Source: Dehalococcoidia bacterium (lineage in GTDB: Bacteria > Chloroflexota > Dehalococcoidia > Dehalococcoidales > E44-bin46). Taken from it: a stretch of 38,725 nucleotides of DNA. Numbering within the stretch: position 1 is the first letter of the stretch; each line of letters begins with the position of its first letter. A program made the translations under genes and the position numbers. This document shows, in pieces, positions 27,067-36,444 of the stretch. Where the stretch lies: NCBI GenBank assembly GCA_004376105.1, contig SOKA01000043.1:1-38725 (forward strand). The letters are read 5' to 3'. A model generated the notes under the pieces. That model saw nothing but the letters and a program-made list of their open reading frames with translations, did not search any database and had not been told where the DNA came from.

Positions 27067-29031
27067 TTAGGATAACCGGTGTCCCAATTTTTTGGAAATC
27101 TCTATTAATATTTCTTGATCCTGAGGTAGACCATCTTTGGGCTGAAGCACCTGTTTTAATTCGAGAACACGCCCATCCGTAGTCACATATTTGCCCTCTC
27201 TTTCCGCCCATATCGGCGAGGGCAGAACCACATTAGCCAGAGATGTAACCGATGAGTAATAACTTGTCTGCACTACCAGGAAATCTATTCCCTTAAGCCA
27301 ACTCAATAATTCCTCGCTCTCACGTTCGTCGGCGAGAAGGAGATAGAGTCCCTTCGGCTTGTCCTGCTTTATACCTTTGGCTAACCCTAACTCCCAGGCA
27401 CCACGACTATTAGCGCAGGGCTTAAGCGAGATAACCCTTAGCTCACCTTCAACTTGATTTCCGGTTATATTAGCCAAGTTTAAGATAGTGGTAATCGAGC
27501 TGGCATCATTCCCCTGCAGCAGCCCTTCTCCATAGATGATGACTCCATGCTCAGCCCAGCCATACATCTCCGCCGCCAACTCCAGTCTCTCATTCTCTAT
27601 GCCAGTGGTCCTGCTCACTTCGCCTGTTTCATACTGGCTAAGAGACTGAATAAGCTCGGCTTGTGCCTTTCCTGGCCCGACTAGACCCTTGTCAATAAGA
27701 ATCTTGGCTAGGCCGTTAAGAAGAACTCCTTCACTACCTGCCCTCGGTTTAAGCCAGAGGTCAGTCCAAAGGGGAAAAACATCCCTAGATGAGTCTATCA
27801 CTATCAACTTTGCCTTCCTTTGGCTCACTGCTCGGCGCACGAGAGTACTAATGATGGGATTGGTCTTCTCAGGATCGGCTCCTACTACAATAATGCAATC
27901 TGCCTCCAATATATCCTCAATAGGACACTCAATGTCCAGTCCCCTTCCATTATTCTGAAATAGCCTAATACCCTCGCTAATTATCCGATAGCTTTCTCCG
28001 TCCCGAGTATCAATCGAATCGCTACCTACTACCTCACCGATGAACTTATTAAATAAAGAAAGTGTCTCATTTGGAACCCTTGTAGATATCATACCAGCAA
28101 AGCCGTCTTTTGCCTCTGCCAGTCTCTCGACGATTACCTGCACTGCCTTATCTAGACTACATTCCTCTAGTTCACCTTGCTTACCTCGTACTAAGGGTGA
28201 GGTAATCCTAGGAGGAGTTGGCTCAAGCAACCTAAAGCGTCCCATTCTACACAGTGGCCCCCTTGGCTCTGTTAAGCTAGGCGCTTCAATCCTCACCAAG
28301 TTATTATCTTTCACCAGTACATTCAGTTCACAGCCTACTCCACAGGCAGGGCAAACGGTCTTTATCTGTTGACACTCATCCGTTTTGCCTTTGTAAAGAT
28401 TGAGTTTACTGAAAATAGCACCAGTAGGACATGCCTGAACACAGGCACCGCAAGAAGTACAAGATGATTCGCCTAGTGGTTGCTCCAGGTCGGCAGACAC
28501 CAGCGCTTTCCAGCCTCGCTGACTGAAATCTAGGGTATGACTTGCCGCTACTTCGCTACAGGCTCGAATGCACCTGCCACAGAGGATACAACGATTATGG
28601 TCAATTACCAAGTAATCGCTTAATGCATCCACAGGTAGAGAAGGAAAGGTATAAGGATAGCGCACGTTGTCCATCTGATATCGGTAAGCCAGTTTCTGTA
28701 GTTCACAATCCTCGCTTTGCTCACAGAACATACAGAAATGATTGTGCTCGGTAAATATGAGTTCCAATATCTGGCGACGATATCTCTCCAGCTGCTCAGT
28801 GTTGGTTTTCACCACCAGTCCGTCTCTGGCAAGATAGGTACAGGCAGGAACTGGGCTCCTCTCCTTTTCAATTTCTACCACACACATTCGGCAGGCCCCC
28901 ACATCGCTCAATCCTTCATGATGACAAAGGGTAGGCACATCAATACCATTAGCCTGACAAATCTCAAGAACAGTGTCTCCCTCTTTCCCTTTAACCTGCC
29001 TATCATTGATGGCTAAGGTTATTTCATTCAT
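27067..29031 (-). CDS. NuoG/HydA-like subunit: 2Fe-2S, His/Cys cluster, 2x4Fe-4S and molybdopterin-oxidoreductase-like domain
   Basis: 654 aa; CHHEGLSDVGACRMCVVEIE, HNHFCMFCEQSEDCELQ, CILCGRCIRAC, CTSCGACVQACPTGAIF, CPACGVGCELNVLVKDN. Confidence 0.92.
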   Translation of the reverse strand: MNEITLAINDRQVKGKEGDTVLEICQANGIDVPTLCHHEGLSDVGACRMCVVEIEKERSPVPACTYLARDGLVVKTNTEQLERYRRQILELIFTEHNHFCMFCEQSEDCELQKLAYRYQMDNVRYPYTFPSLPVDALSDYLVIDHNRCILCGRCIRACSEVAASHTLDFSQRGWKALVSADLEQPLGESSCTSCGACVQACPTGAIFSKLNLYKGKTDECQQIKTVCPACGVGCELNVLVKDNNLVRIEAPSLTEPRGPLCRMGRFRLLEPTPPRITSPLVRGKQGELEECSLDKAVQVIVERLAEAKDGFAGMISTRVPNETLSLFNKFIGEVVGSDSIDTRDGESYRIISEGIRLFQNNGRGLDIECPIEDILEADCIIVVGADPEKTNPIISTLVRRAVSQRKAKLIVIDSSRDVFPLWTDLWLKPRAGSEGVLLNGLAKILIDKGLVGPGKAQAELIQSLSQYETGEVSRTTGIENERLELAAEMYGWAEHGVIIYGEGLLQGNDASSITTILNLANITGNQVEGELRVISLKPCANSRGAWELGLAKGIKQDKPKGLYLLLADERESEELLSWLKGIDFLVVQTSYYSSVTSLANVVLPSPIWAEREGKYVTTDGRVLELKQVLQPKDGLPQDQEILIEISKKLGHRLS

Positions 29032-29034
29032 TGC

Positions 29035-32000
29035 TTATCCTCCAACCTCAAGATCGCATCTCAGACATCGTGACGCCTCTTCTCTGGCTTCTTCTGGGCT
29101 ATAGGGCAAAGTAACCTCCTTAAACGATGTTTTTCTTTTGCTCATGGCAATTTCTGAAGCCCTAATTCTGGCTTTTTCTTTTGTTTCTTCATCGCTAGGT
29201 GGTATAGAAGAGATGGCGATGGGTTCATAACCATTACGCTCTACCAAGGGTGCAAGCCCCTTCCCCTGCAGGTATCTTCTTATAGAGGAGGCTGCCCTCT
29301 GTCCGGCAGCAATGGCTTCAATTACTGTTTGAGGGCCACTGGCGGCATCTCCGCCAGCAAAAACGCCCTTTCTCCCGGTAGCCAGTGTCCGCCGGTCCAC
29401 CGCTACTGTCCCACCCCTTCCTGTTTGAATCTCACCATCCTTGATAAAAGAGGTATCCGGCCTTTGCCCTATAGCTTCGATAACCATATCTGTGTTTACC
29501 AAATATTCGGCCCCCTCAACAGGATTAGGGGTTCTTCTACCGCTTCGGTCAAATTCCCCTAGCTCCATAGGGATAAGCTCAAGTCCGCTGACCCTTCCAT
29601 CATTACCCAAAATCTTAGTCGGAGCCGTCAGGAAATGAAAATGGATTCCCTCTTCTTCAGCGGCTTCTGTCTCTTCAGCTATAGCGGGCATATCCTTCTT
29701 TTCCCGCCTATAGAATAGGTGTACTTCCTCAGCCCCCTTTCTTAGAGCCACTCTGGCAGAGTCAATGGCTGAGTTGCCACCACCAATAACAGCCACTCTC
29801 TTACCCACAGGTACTTTTTTGCCTAAATTGACCTCTCTTAGAAATTCAATAGCGTCATAGACTCCCTTCAGGTCTTCACCAGGAATGTTTGCCTTAGTCC
29901 CTTTATGAGCACCGGTAGCGATGAACACTGCTTTATAACCGTCCTTAAGCAAGAATTCAACATCACTAATCGGTGTATTTAGCCTTATATCCACTCCGAG
30001 ATTTTCGATCTCCTGGATTTCCTTCCTCAGAATATCTTTAGGCAGACGATATTCGGGGATAGCCACCGCTAGCATGCCTCCAGCTACCGGGAGCGCCTCA
30101 AATATAGTAACTTGGTACCCCTCCAGGGCCAGGTCCCAAGCGGCTGACAGCCCGGCGGGACCAGCCCCGATGATAGCTACCCTTTCCTCTTTCCCCTCCC
30201 TTATTCTAGGAGTATATTTGACCCCCGAATTGAAAGCGTAATCAGCAATAAATCTCCTAAGATCCCTGATAGCTATTGGTTCATCAATCTGAACTCGATT
30301 GCACTTAAACTCGCAAGGATGGTTACATACCCGACCGCATACAGCCGGTAAGGGATTACGCTGTTTGATTAAACAGTAAGCCTCAGCAAACTTACCCTCC
30401 TTAATCAAACTGACATAACCGGGAATGTCCAACTGTACTGGACAGGTGTGCTGGCACGGGGCTCTAAATAGACCCTGGCAAACGGCAGCGGGGCACTTTT
30501 TATCTATAATATGAGCCTCATACTCCTCACGGAAGTGTCGTAGTGTGGTTAACACTGGATTGGGACTCGTTTGCCCTAGACCACATAGAGAAGCCGAGGC
30601 AACCATTTCCGCTAGTTCTAGTAGGGTGTCTAGCTCTTCCAATGTTGCTTCTCCCCGGCTGACCTTGTTTAGAATCTGCAGCATCTCGGGGATCCCTGCC
30701 CGGCAAGGGATACATTTACCACAGGACTCGTCTCTGGTGAATTGAAGGAAAAACTTAGCTACATCTATCATACAGCTATCCTCATCCATTACAACGAGCC
30801 CGCCGGAGCCCATAATTGCCCCTAGAGCAGTAACAGCTTCATAGTCAATAGGCGTATTGAGATACTCTATAGGAATAACGCCGCCAGATGGCCCACCTAT
30901 CTGAACTGCCTTAAATTTCTTCCCCTCTGGTATCCCCCCGCCGATGTCGAACACAATTTTCCCCAGCGGTGTCCCCAGAGGAACTTCCACTAGCCCAGTG
31001 TTATTCACCTTTCCCACCAGGCATAGGGTTTTTGTGCCCTTGCTTTTCTCAGTGCCAACGCTGGCAAACCAATCAGCATCCCTCAAAATAATTTGAGGGA
31101 TATTTGACCATGTCTCCACATTATTGATGGTAGTAGGCTTGCCAAAGAGCCCTCCCCCAACGTTTGCCGGGAAGGGAGGCCTTTGCCTGGGATTCCCCCT
31201 TTCTCCTTCAATAGAATGCAGAAGAGCGGTTTCTTCTCCGCAGACAAAAGCACCAGCACCAGGGAAGATGTCAAGGGAAAACTCAAAACCGGTGCCTAGG
31301 ATATTCTTGCCCAGAAGTCCATATTCTCGGGCCTGGGCAATGGCGTGGCTTAGAGTCTCAATAGCCAGGGGATATTCAGCTCTGACATAGGCATAGCCCT
31401 GGCGAACATTCCCTATAGCACAGGCTCCGATTGCCATACCCTCGATTATGGAGTGAGGATTGCCTTCCAGAACCGCCCGGTTCATATAGGCACCCGGATC
31501 GCCTTCGTCACCGTTACAAACTACGTATTTTTCCTCACTAGGTGCACTACGAACAAACCCCCACTTCGTGGCCGTGGGAAAGCCGGCTCCACCCCGACCA
31601 CGTAACCCCGCTTTCTTAACCTCATCAATGACCTCCTCAGGCTTCATCTGAGTCAAGACCTTACCCAAGGCTTGATAGCCACCTCTAGCAATATACTGTT
31701 CAATATCCATTGGGTCGAGGTCTTGATTATGCATTACTCTTATCTCTTGAAACTTAAGCAGAGGCTCATCCAGAGCTAACGTCCACTCCTTAACCGGTCT
31801 CCCTCCCACCAAATGCTCTTCAACAATTCGGTGGAGCTTATCCTCATCAAGGTCACAGTAGATAACCTTTTCCTCTCCGGGAGCAATGACTGTCACCACA
31901 GGCTCACGGCCACAGAGCCCTATACATCCTGCCCTCAATACGACAACATCTAATAGCTTGCGTAACTCTACCTCCCTAACAAAAGCATCTAAAATCTTAT

Positions 32001-32133
32001 TTGCCCCCGAAGAGATGCCACATGTCCCCAAATGTACCTTGACTTGAATCTTCTTTTCCTGCTTTGCCAGTCTTGCTTTAGCTTGCCTCTCTAAATTCAC
32101 TAGCTCTTCTACAGAACTGAGTGGACTCATCAT
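29035..32133 (-). CDS. NuoF/HydB-like NADH-binding subunit fused to GltD/NfnB-like flavoprotein module
   Basis: 1032 aa; N-terminal thioredoxin-like 2Fe-2S, GLRGRGGAGFPTATKWGFV, NGDEGDPGAYMNR, ESCGKCIPCRAG; C-terminal ERVAIIGAGPAGLSAAWDLALEGYQVTIFEALPVAGGML. Confidence 0.94.
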   Translation of the reverse strand: MMSPLSSVEELVNLERQAKARLAKQEKKIQVKVHLGTCGISSGANKILDAFVREVELRKLLDVVVLRAGCIGLCGREPVVTVIAPGEEKVIYCDLDEDKLHRIVEEHLVGGRPVKEWTLALDEPLLKFQEIRVMHNQDLDPMDIEQYIARGGYQALGKVLTQMKPEEVIDEVKKAGLRGRGGAGFPTATKWGFVRSAPSEEKYVVCNGDEGDPGAYMNRAVLEGNPHSIIEGMAIGACAIGNVRQGYAYVRAEYPLAIETLSHAIAQAREYGLLGKNILGTGFEFSLDIFPGAGAFVCGEETALLHSIEGERGNPRQRPPFPANVGGGLFGKPTTINNVETWSNIPQIILRDADWFASVGTEKSKGTKTLCLVGKVNNTGLVEVPLGTPLGKIVFDIGGGIPEGKKFKAVQIGGPSGGVIPIEYLNTPIDYEAVTALGAIMGSGGLVVMDEDSCMIDVAKFFLQFTRDESCGKCIPCRAGIPEMLQILNKVSRGEATLEELDTLLELAEMVASASLCGLGQTSPNPVLTTLRHFREEYEAHIIDKKCPAAVCQGLFRAPCQHTCPVQLDIPGYVSLIKEGKFAEAYCLIKQRNPLPAVCGRVCNHPCEFKCNRVQIDEPIAIRDLRRFIADYAFNSGVKYTPRIREGKEERVAIIGAGPAGLSAAWDLALEGYQVTIFEALPVAGGMLAVAIPEYRLPKDILRKEIQEIENLGVDIRLNTPISDVEFLLKDGYKAVFIATGAHKGTKANIPGEDLKGVYDAIEFLREVNLGKKVPVGKRVAVIGGGNSAIDSARVALRKGAEEVHLFYRREKKDMPAIAEETEAAEEEGIHFHFLTAPTKILGNDGRVSGLELIPMELGEFDRSGRRTPNPVEGAEYLVNTDMVIEAIGQRPDTSFIKDGEIQTGRGGTVAVDRRTLATGRKGVFAGGDAASGPQTVIEAIAAGQRAASSIRRYLQGKGLAPLVERNGYEPIAISSIPPSDEETKEKARIRASEIAMSKRKTSFKEVTLPYSPEEAREEASRCLRCDLEVGG

Positions 32134-32148
32134 CTTTGTTAGACCTTC

Positions 32149-32661
32149 CTATCGATAAGAATTCAGAATATCCTCTATCTGGCTGGGTTTGACCTTTCTA
32201 TGGACATCTTCACCAATAGCCATCACCGGGGATAGACCACAGCAGCCTAGGCAGCGGACAGTCTCCAGAGAAAACCTGCCATCGGCAGTAATTCCCTCAG
32301 GTTCGAGGCTCCACTTCTTCTTTAACGTATCCAGAAGCCTCTGCCCTCCCTTAACATAGCAACTGGTACCCATACATACTTGAATAACATACTTACCCTT
32401 AGGCACCATAGAAAAGAAGTGATAAAAACTGATAATCCCATATACCTCGCTGAGAGGAACCTTTAGATCTCTGGAGATAGTCTTTATTACTGGTGCTGGA
32501 AGATAGCCAATTAGCCCTTGTGCCTGCTGCAAAACCCGAATGAGAGCACCAGCTTGCCCACCGGTATCGCCAATTATTCGCTGAACCTGGGCAAAAATCC
32601 TCCCCGCATACCCAATACCAATTTCCCGCCTTGGGGGCACATCAATCTCAATCCGGTCCAT
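32149..32661 (-). CDS. NuoE/HydC-like 2Fe-2S subunit
   Basis: AGALIRVLQQAQGLIGYLPAPVIKTISRDLKVPLSEVYGIISFYHFFSMVPKGKYVIQVCMGTSCYVKGG...VRCLGCCGLSPVMAIGEDVH. Confidence 0.94.
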   Translation of the reverse strand: MDRIEIDVPPRREIGIGYAGRIFAQVQRIIGDTGGQAGALIRVLQQAQGLIGYLPAPVIKTISRDLKVPLSEVYGIISFYHFFSMVPKGKYVIQVCMGTSCYVKGGQRLLDTLKKKWSLEPEGITADGRFSLETVRCLGCCGLSPVMAIGEDVHRKVKPSQIEDILNSYR

Positions 32662-32738
32662 CTTCTGCCTCCTGCTGTGGTTAATAATTATTAGCTCGTT
32701 TGGTCAAGTTGTACTTTCTTACCACATCGTAACGTGGA

Positions 32739-32792
32739 GAGGGCATGTATCGCAAGCTGGTACGCTCCCCATTAACTGCCACACATGCCCTC
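32739..32792. other. 10-bp perfect inverted repeat upstream of the hydrogenase operon
   Basis: GAGGGCATGT (32739-32748) and ACATGCCCTC (32783-32792) separated by 34 nt. Confidence 0.6.
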
Positions 32793-32857
32793 GAAGTGAA
32801 TGGTATTACACAACTCAGCGTTATTGTTATTATCTAATCCCAGCCCCCCGTTTCCAG

Positions 32858-33499
32858 TCACTTCGAAATTGATTTCAAAGAGGTATCAATGCCCTTACCA
32901 AAGAGCTTTATCTGTATCAGCTCGCCGTGGCCATATCTCTTGTAAACCCGGCATACTTCACAGATGCTGGTATCTAGGCCAGTGACCCCATAATCATCCA
33001 GCTTGCAGTAGGTTCCCTGTATCTCCCAGCAGGGCAGAGACCGATACTTAAACGCAGGGCACTCAATTTTTATCGCCTCCGGGCAACGGAACATCTCCCA
33101 GCAGGGTGTCTTCCCTTCCCAGAAGCCCAGAGTTGGCTCCGCCAGAATCCTCCCTTTCACTTCGTTAATGACCCTCCCTACCTCTACAATATCCTCTACC
33201 GTAGTAACGCCCTTCATGATCCCTTCCACCTGTTCAACCACCTTCGTCTTCATTGTCTTCCCCCTCCTTCTATTGCTCGTGCCCTGCGTCTCACCCGCTT
33301 TAGGTAGTATCTCCACCTCACCCTCCCGAAAACCATAAATCTTGCCTGTACGTTCGCCAGAGGTCATCTTGACCCATAAAGGATATACAGTATATTTTTC
33401 GAACTCTTGGATTTGCATATCTACTATCTCCGCATTTTCGCCAACCAGTTCTGGCAGTGAATTGCATTCCCTAATTTTGACTATATCACCTATTTTCAT
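32858..33499 (-). CDS. Two-CW-type cysteine-rich protein with N-terminal small beta domain
   Basis: 213 aa; PCWEMFRCPEAIKIECPAFKYRSLPCWEIQGTYCK...SICEVCRVYKRYG. Confidence 0.75.
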   Translation of the reverse strand: MKIGDIVKIRECNSLPELVGENAEIVDMQIQEFEKYTVYPLWVKMTSGERTGKIYGFREGEVEILPKAGETQGTSNRRRGKTMKTKVVEQVEGIMKGVTTVEDIVEVGRVINEVKGRILAEPTLGFWEGKTPCWEMFRCPEAIKIECPAFKYRSLPCWEIQGTYCKLDDYGVTGLDTSICEVCRVYKRYGHGELIQIKLFGKGIDTSLKSISK

Positions 33500-33724
33500 T
33501 TTCTCCCCTCCTTTCCTACCATTATTTGAGCCCTCTTTCCTTTACTACCATTCATCATTCTCTGCTTCTATTTATATTCAACCATATCGGAAATCTAGCG
33601 CCATCCGCCCTAATGCCTATTTCTCACTTTGCCTTAACGCAAACATCCCGACCGCCTATTAGGCATTTTTACCTAGGTATTTTCACCTAGATGATTACCT
33701 TCATAGCACTCACAATCACTGCGG

Positions 33725-33753
33725 TTGAACGTATTGCTGAAACGGCTTATACT
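33725..33753 (+). promoter_or_regulatory. Promoter of the two-component operon
   Basis: TTGAAC (33725-33730), 17-nt spacer, TATACT (33748-33753); upstream palindrome TACCTAGGTA at 33670-33679. Confidence 0.6.
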
Positions 33754-33773
33754 GGTAGTAGAGAAAGTATGCT

Positions 33774-34439
33774 ATGAATACTATCAGGATTCTACTTGCT
33801 GAAGACCACGTGGTAGTACGAGAGGGTACTCGCCAACTCCTAGAGCGTGAACAAGATTTTGAGATTGTCGGTGAGGCTGGTGATGGTGAGGAGACGGTCC
33901 GACTGGCCAGCCAACTCAAGCCCGATGTGGTCATTATAGATGTCGCTATGCCCAAAATCAGTGGCATCGAGGCTACCAAGCAAATTAAGGCTATCTTGCC
34001 CGCGACCACAGTGCTTGTCCTCACTGGTTATGATTATGATGAATATATTTTCAGCATGCTAGAAGCAGGTGCCGCCGGTTATCTACTAAAGAGTGTGAGT
34101 GGTGACGAGTTGATTAATGCTGTCCGGGCAGTCTATGCCGGAGAGCCGATGATTCATCCTACAGTCCTTCGCAAGTTGATAACCCGCTTCAAAACTCTAG
34201 CTGCTGAACCTGCGCCGGTTCAGCCTATGCAACCCTTGAGTGAACGTGAGATGGAAGTACTCAAGATAGCAGCCCAAGGTATGAGCAATAAGGATATCGG
34301 CAACATGCTCTTTATCAGTAAGCGCACTGTCCAAGCCCATATGAGGAGCATCTTCAATAAGCTGGGGGTAGGTTCCCGCTCTGAGGCAATACTATATAGT
34401 CTAAAAAGGGGGTGGTTTACCATTGAAGACCTCCCTTGA
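33774..34439 (+). CDS. NarL/FixJ-family response regulator
   Basis: [37 protein letters not shown]...[10 protein letters not shown]...[36 protein letters not shown]. Confidence 0.95.
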   Translation: MNTIRILLAEDHVVVREGTRQLLEREQDFEIVGEAGDGEETVRLASQLKPDVVIIDVAMPKISGIEATKQIKAILPATTVLVLTGYDYDEYIFSMLEAGAAGYLLKSVSGDELINAVRAVYAGEPMIHPTVLRKLITRFKTLAAEPAPVQPMQPLSEREMEVLKIAAQGMSNKDIGNMLFISKRTVQAHMRSIFNKLGVGSRSEAILYSLKRGWFTIEDLP

Positions 34440-36441
34440 GAAGTCAGCATTTTTAGCTTCACCGATGAAACTTATACGAAATCGTAATTTTTGGCTTATC
34501 CTAGTCTTTTTTGCAGTTTTTAGTGTACTTCACTACGCTGAGCTAATAGGTATTAGCGGCACACTTTACCCCAGCTTCCACTTCGGACTGACCCGACATG
34601 CCCTGGACCGTATGCTTTTCTTGTTGCCCATAATCTATTCTAGTTTCACCTTCAGGCTAAAGGGAGGCTTGATTACGTCTTTTGCTGCGTTGGCTGTTAT
34701 GCTACCCAGAGCCGTTTTTATCTCGCCCGCTCCTACAGATGCCCTTCTGGAGACCGGAGGCGTCCTTGCCATAGGTATACTAGCTTCCTGGGGGATTTGG
34801 ACACGAGCAACGGAAAGGGATAAAACCGAAGCGGCTTTAGCAAAACTACAGTCGGCACACGAGATTCTTCAGCATTATGTCCGGTCAGCGAGGGAGAACG
34901 AAAAACGCCAGACCATACTTAACACCATCTCTACCCTACTAGGCGAGTCTCTGGAGCTTGAGAAGACCTTAGAAAAGGCCATTCGTATGGTATCGGAGTT
35001 AATGGAAGTAGAGGTCGCTGTGATATTTTCTCTAGATGAGGAAAACCAAAAACTGAAGCTTGTTGCCCATGAAGGTGTATCCGATGAATTCGCCCGGGCT
35101 GTAGATGGGCAAAAGATTGGTGAGGGTTTTTATGGAGAGGTAGCCAAGACGTGCCAACCTATGGTAGTGGAAAATGCCTCTCATGACCCCAGGCTGACCC
35201 TGCCTGAGGTTAAAAAGATGCGAATTCAAGTCCAGCTCATTGTGCCAATGGTTCTCAGAGACCAAATTAGGGGTGTACTTTGCGTAGCTATGCGCCGCCC
35301 CAGGCAATTTTCCCTAGAGGATATGGAACTGCTCACCGCCATTGGCGCCCAAATAGCCACCGCCATGGAAAATGCTCGCCTCTATGAGAAAGATCGCCTT
35401 GCGGCACAACGATTAGCTATGTCAGAGAGGAACTATCGGCAGCTGTTCGAAAATGCTAATGATGCTATCTGGGTTCACGACTTGCAAGGCAATATTACAA
35501 CTGCCAATGAGGCAGCTGGAAAACTCGCCGGATACAGCGTAGAAGAAATGAAAAAAATGAACGTGAGGAAGCTTCTGCCAGATGAAAGCCTCAATCTAGC
35601 TGGCCAAATTAAGCACAAACTATTGGAAAAGGAACCTGTGGAACAACCCTACGAACAACACCTGCTCAGAAAGGACGGGACAGAGGCGACTCTGAAGTTG
35701 ACTACCAGTTTAGTTACCGAGAATGGGAAACCTACCGGTTTCCAGCATATAGCCAGAGATGTAACTGAAGAGAGGAGGATGCAGGATGGCCTACGTTACT
35801 ATCTTAGCCAGATTACTAAAGTTCAGGAAGAGGAACGCAAGCGTATTGCTCGCGAGCTTCATGACGATACAAGTCAAGTTCTCTATGCCCTTTCCCGCCA
35901 AGCGGACAACTTCGCCCGCAATAATGCGCAGCTGGCACCAAACACTGCTGCTTTCCTGAAAGAGTTGCGCCAGAAGTTGAACAATACATTGGAGGGGATA
36001 CGTCGTTTTACCCAAGAATTGCGTCCACCCATGTTAGATGACTTAGGCTTGTTGGCAGCGCTACGATGGCAGGTTAACGACCTCGAAAAACAACCTGGGA
36101 TAGAAGCAGATTTGACAGTGTCCGGCATTGAGCGACGCTTCTCGGCAGAGGTGGAACTAATAATTTTCCGCATCGTTCAAGAGGCATTAAGAAATGTCGC
36201 GAAGCATGCCCAAGCTTCAAGAGTGGAGGTTACGATAGAATTTGACGAAGGCAAAACAAAGGTATCTATCTGTGATAATGGTAAAGGGTTTGACCTGGGA
36301 GGAAGTTTGGCAGATTTACCTCGTGCCGGCAAGCTTGGGCTCGCTGGAATGGAAGAGAGGGTTCGCCTGCTATATGGCGGTATGAGAATTGAATCCGAGC
36401 CAAGTAAAGGCACTAGCGTGATGATAGAAGTACCAATATAA
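34423..36441 (+). CDS. Sensor histidine kinase: membrane N-terminus, GAF, PAS, HisKA_3, HATPase
   Basis: 672 aa; EEERKRIARELHDDTSQVLYAL, RQLFENANDAIWVHDLQGNITTANEAAGKLAGYS, VSICDNGKGFDLGG...GLAGMEERVRLLYGG. Confidence 0.94.
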   Translation: MKTSLEKSAFLASPMKLIRNRNFWLILVFFAVFSVLHYAELIGISGTLYPSFHFGLTRHALDRMLFLLPIIYSSFTFRLKGGLITSFAALAVMLPRAVFISPAPTDALLETGGVLAIGILASWGIWTRATERDKTEAALAKLQSAHEILQHYVRSARENEKRQTILNTISTLLGESLELEKTLEKAIRMVSELMEVEVAVIFSLDEENQKLKLVAHEGVSDEFARAVDGQKIGEGFYGEVAKTCQPMVVENASHDPRLTLPEVKKMRIQVQLIVPMVLRDQIRGVLCVAMRRPRQFSLEDMELLTAIGAQIATAMENARLYEKDRLAAQRLAMSERNYRQLFENANDAIWVHDLQGNITTANEAAGKLAGYSVEEMKKMNVRKLLPDESLNLAGQIKHKLLEKEPVEQPYEQHLLRKDGTEATLKLTTSLVTENGKPTGFQHIARDVTEERRMQDGLRYYLSQITKVQEEERKRIARELHDDTSQVLYALSRQADNFARNNAQLAPNTAAFLKELRQKLNNTLEGIRRFTQELRPPMLDDLGLLAALRWQVNDLEKQPGIEADLTVSGIERRFSAEVELIIFRIVQEALRNVAKHAQASRVEVTIEFDEGKTKVSICDNGKGFDLGGSLADLPRAGKLGLAGMEERVRLLYGGMRIESEPSKGTSVMIEVPI

Positions 36442-36444
36442 ATA

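Noticed and set aside
27067-29031. Calling the 654-aa protein a formate dehydrogenase
   Set aside because: No catalytic Cys/Sec candidate and missing C-terminal domain; hydrogenase operon context fits a NuoG-like relay.
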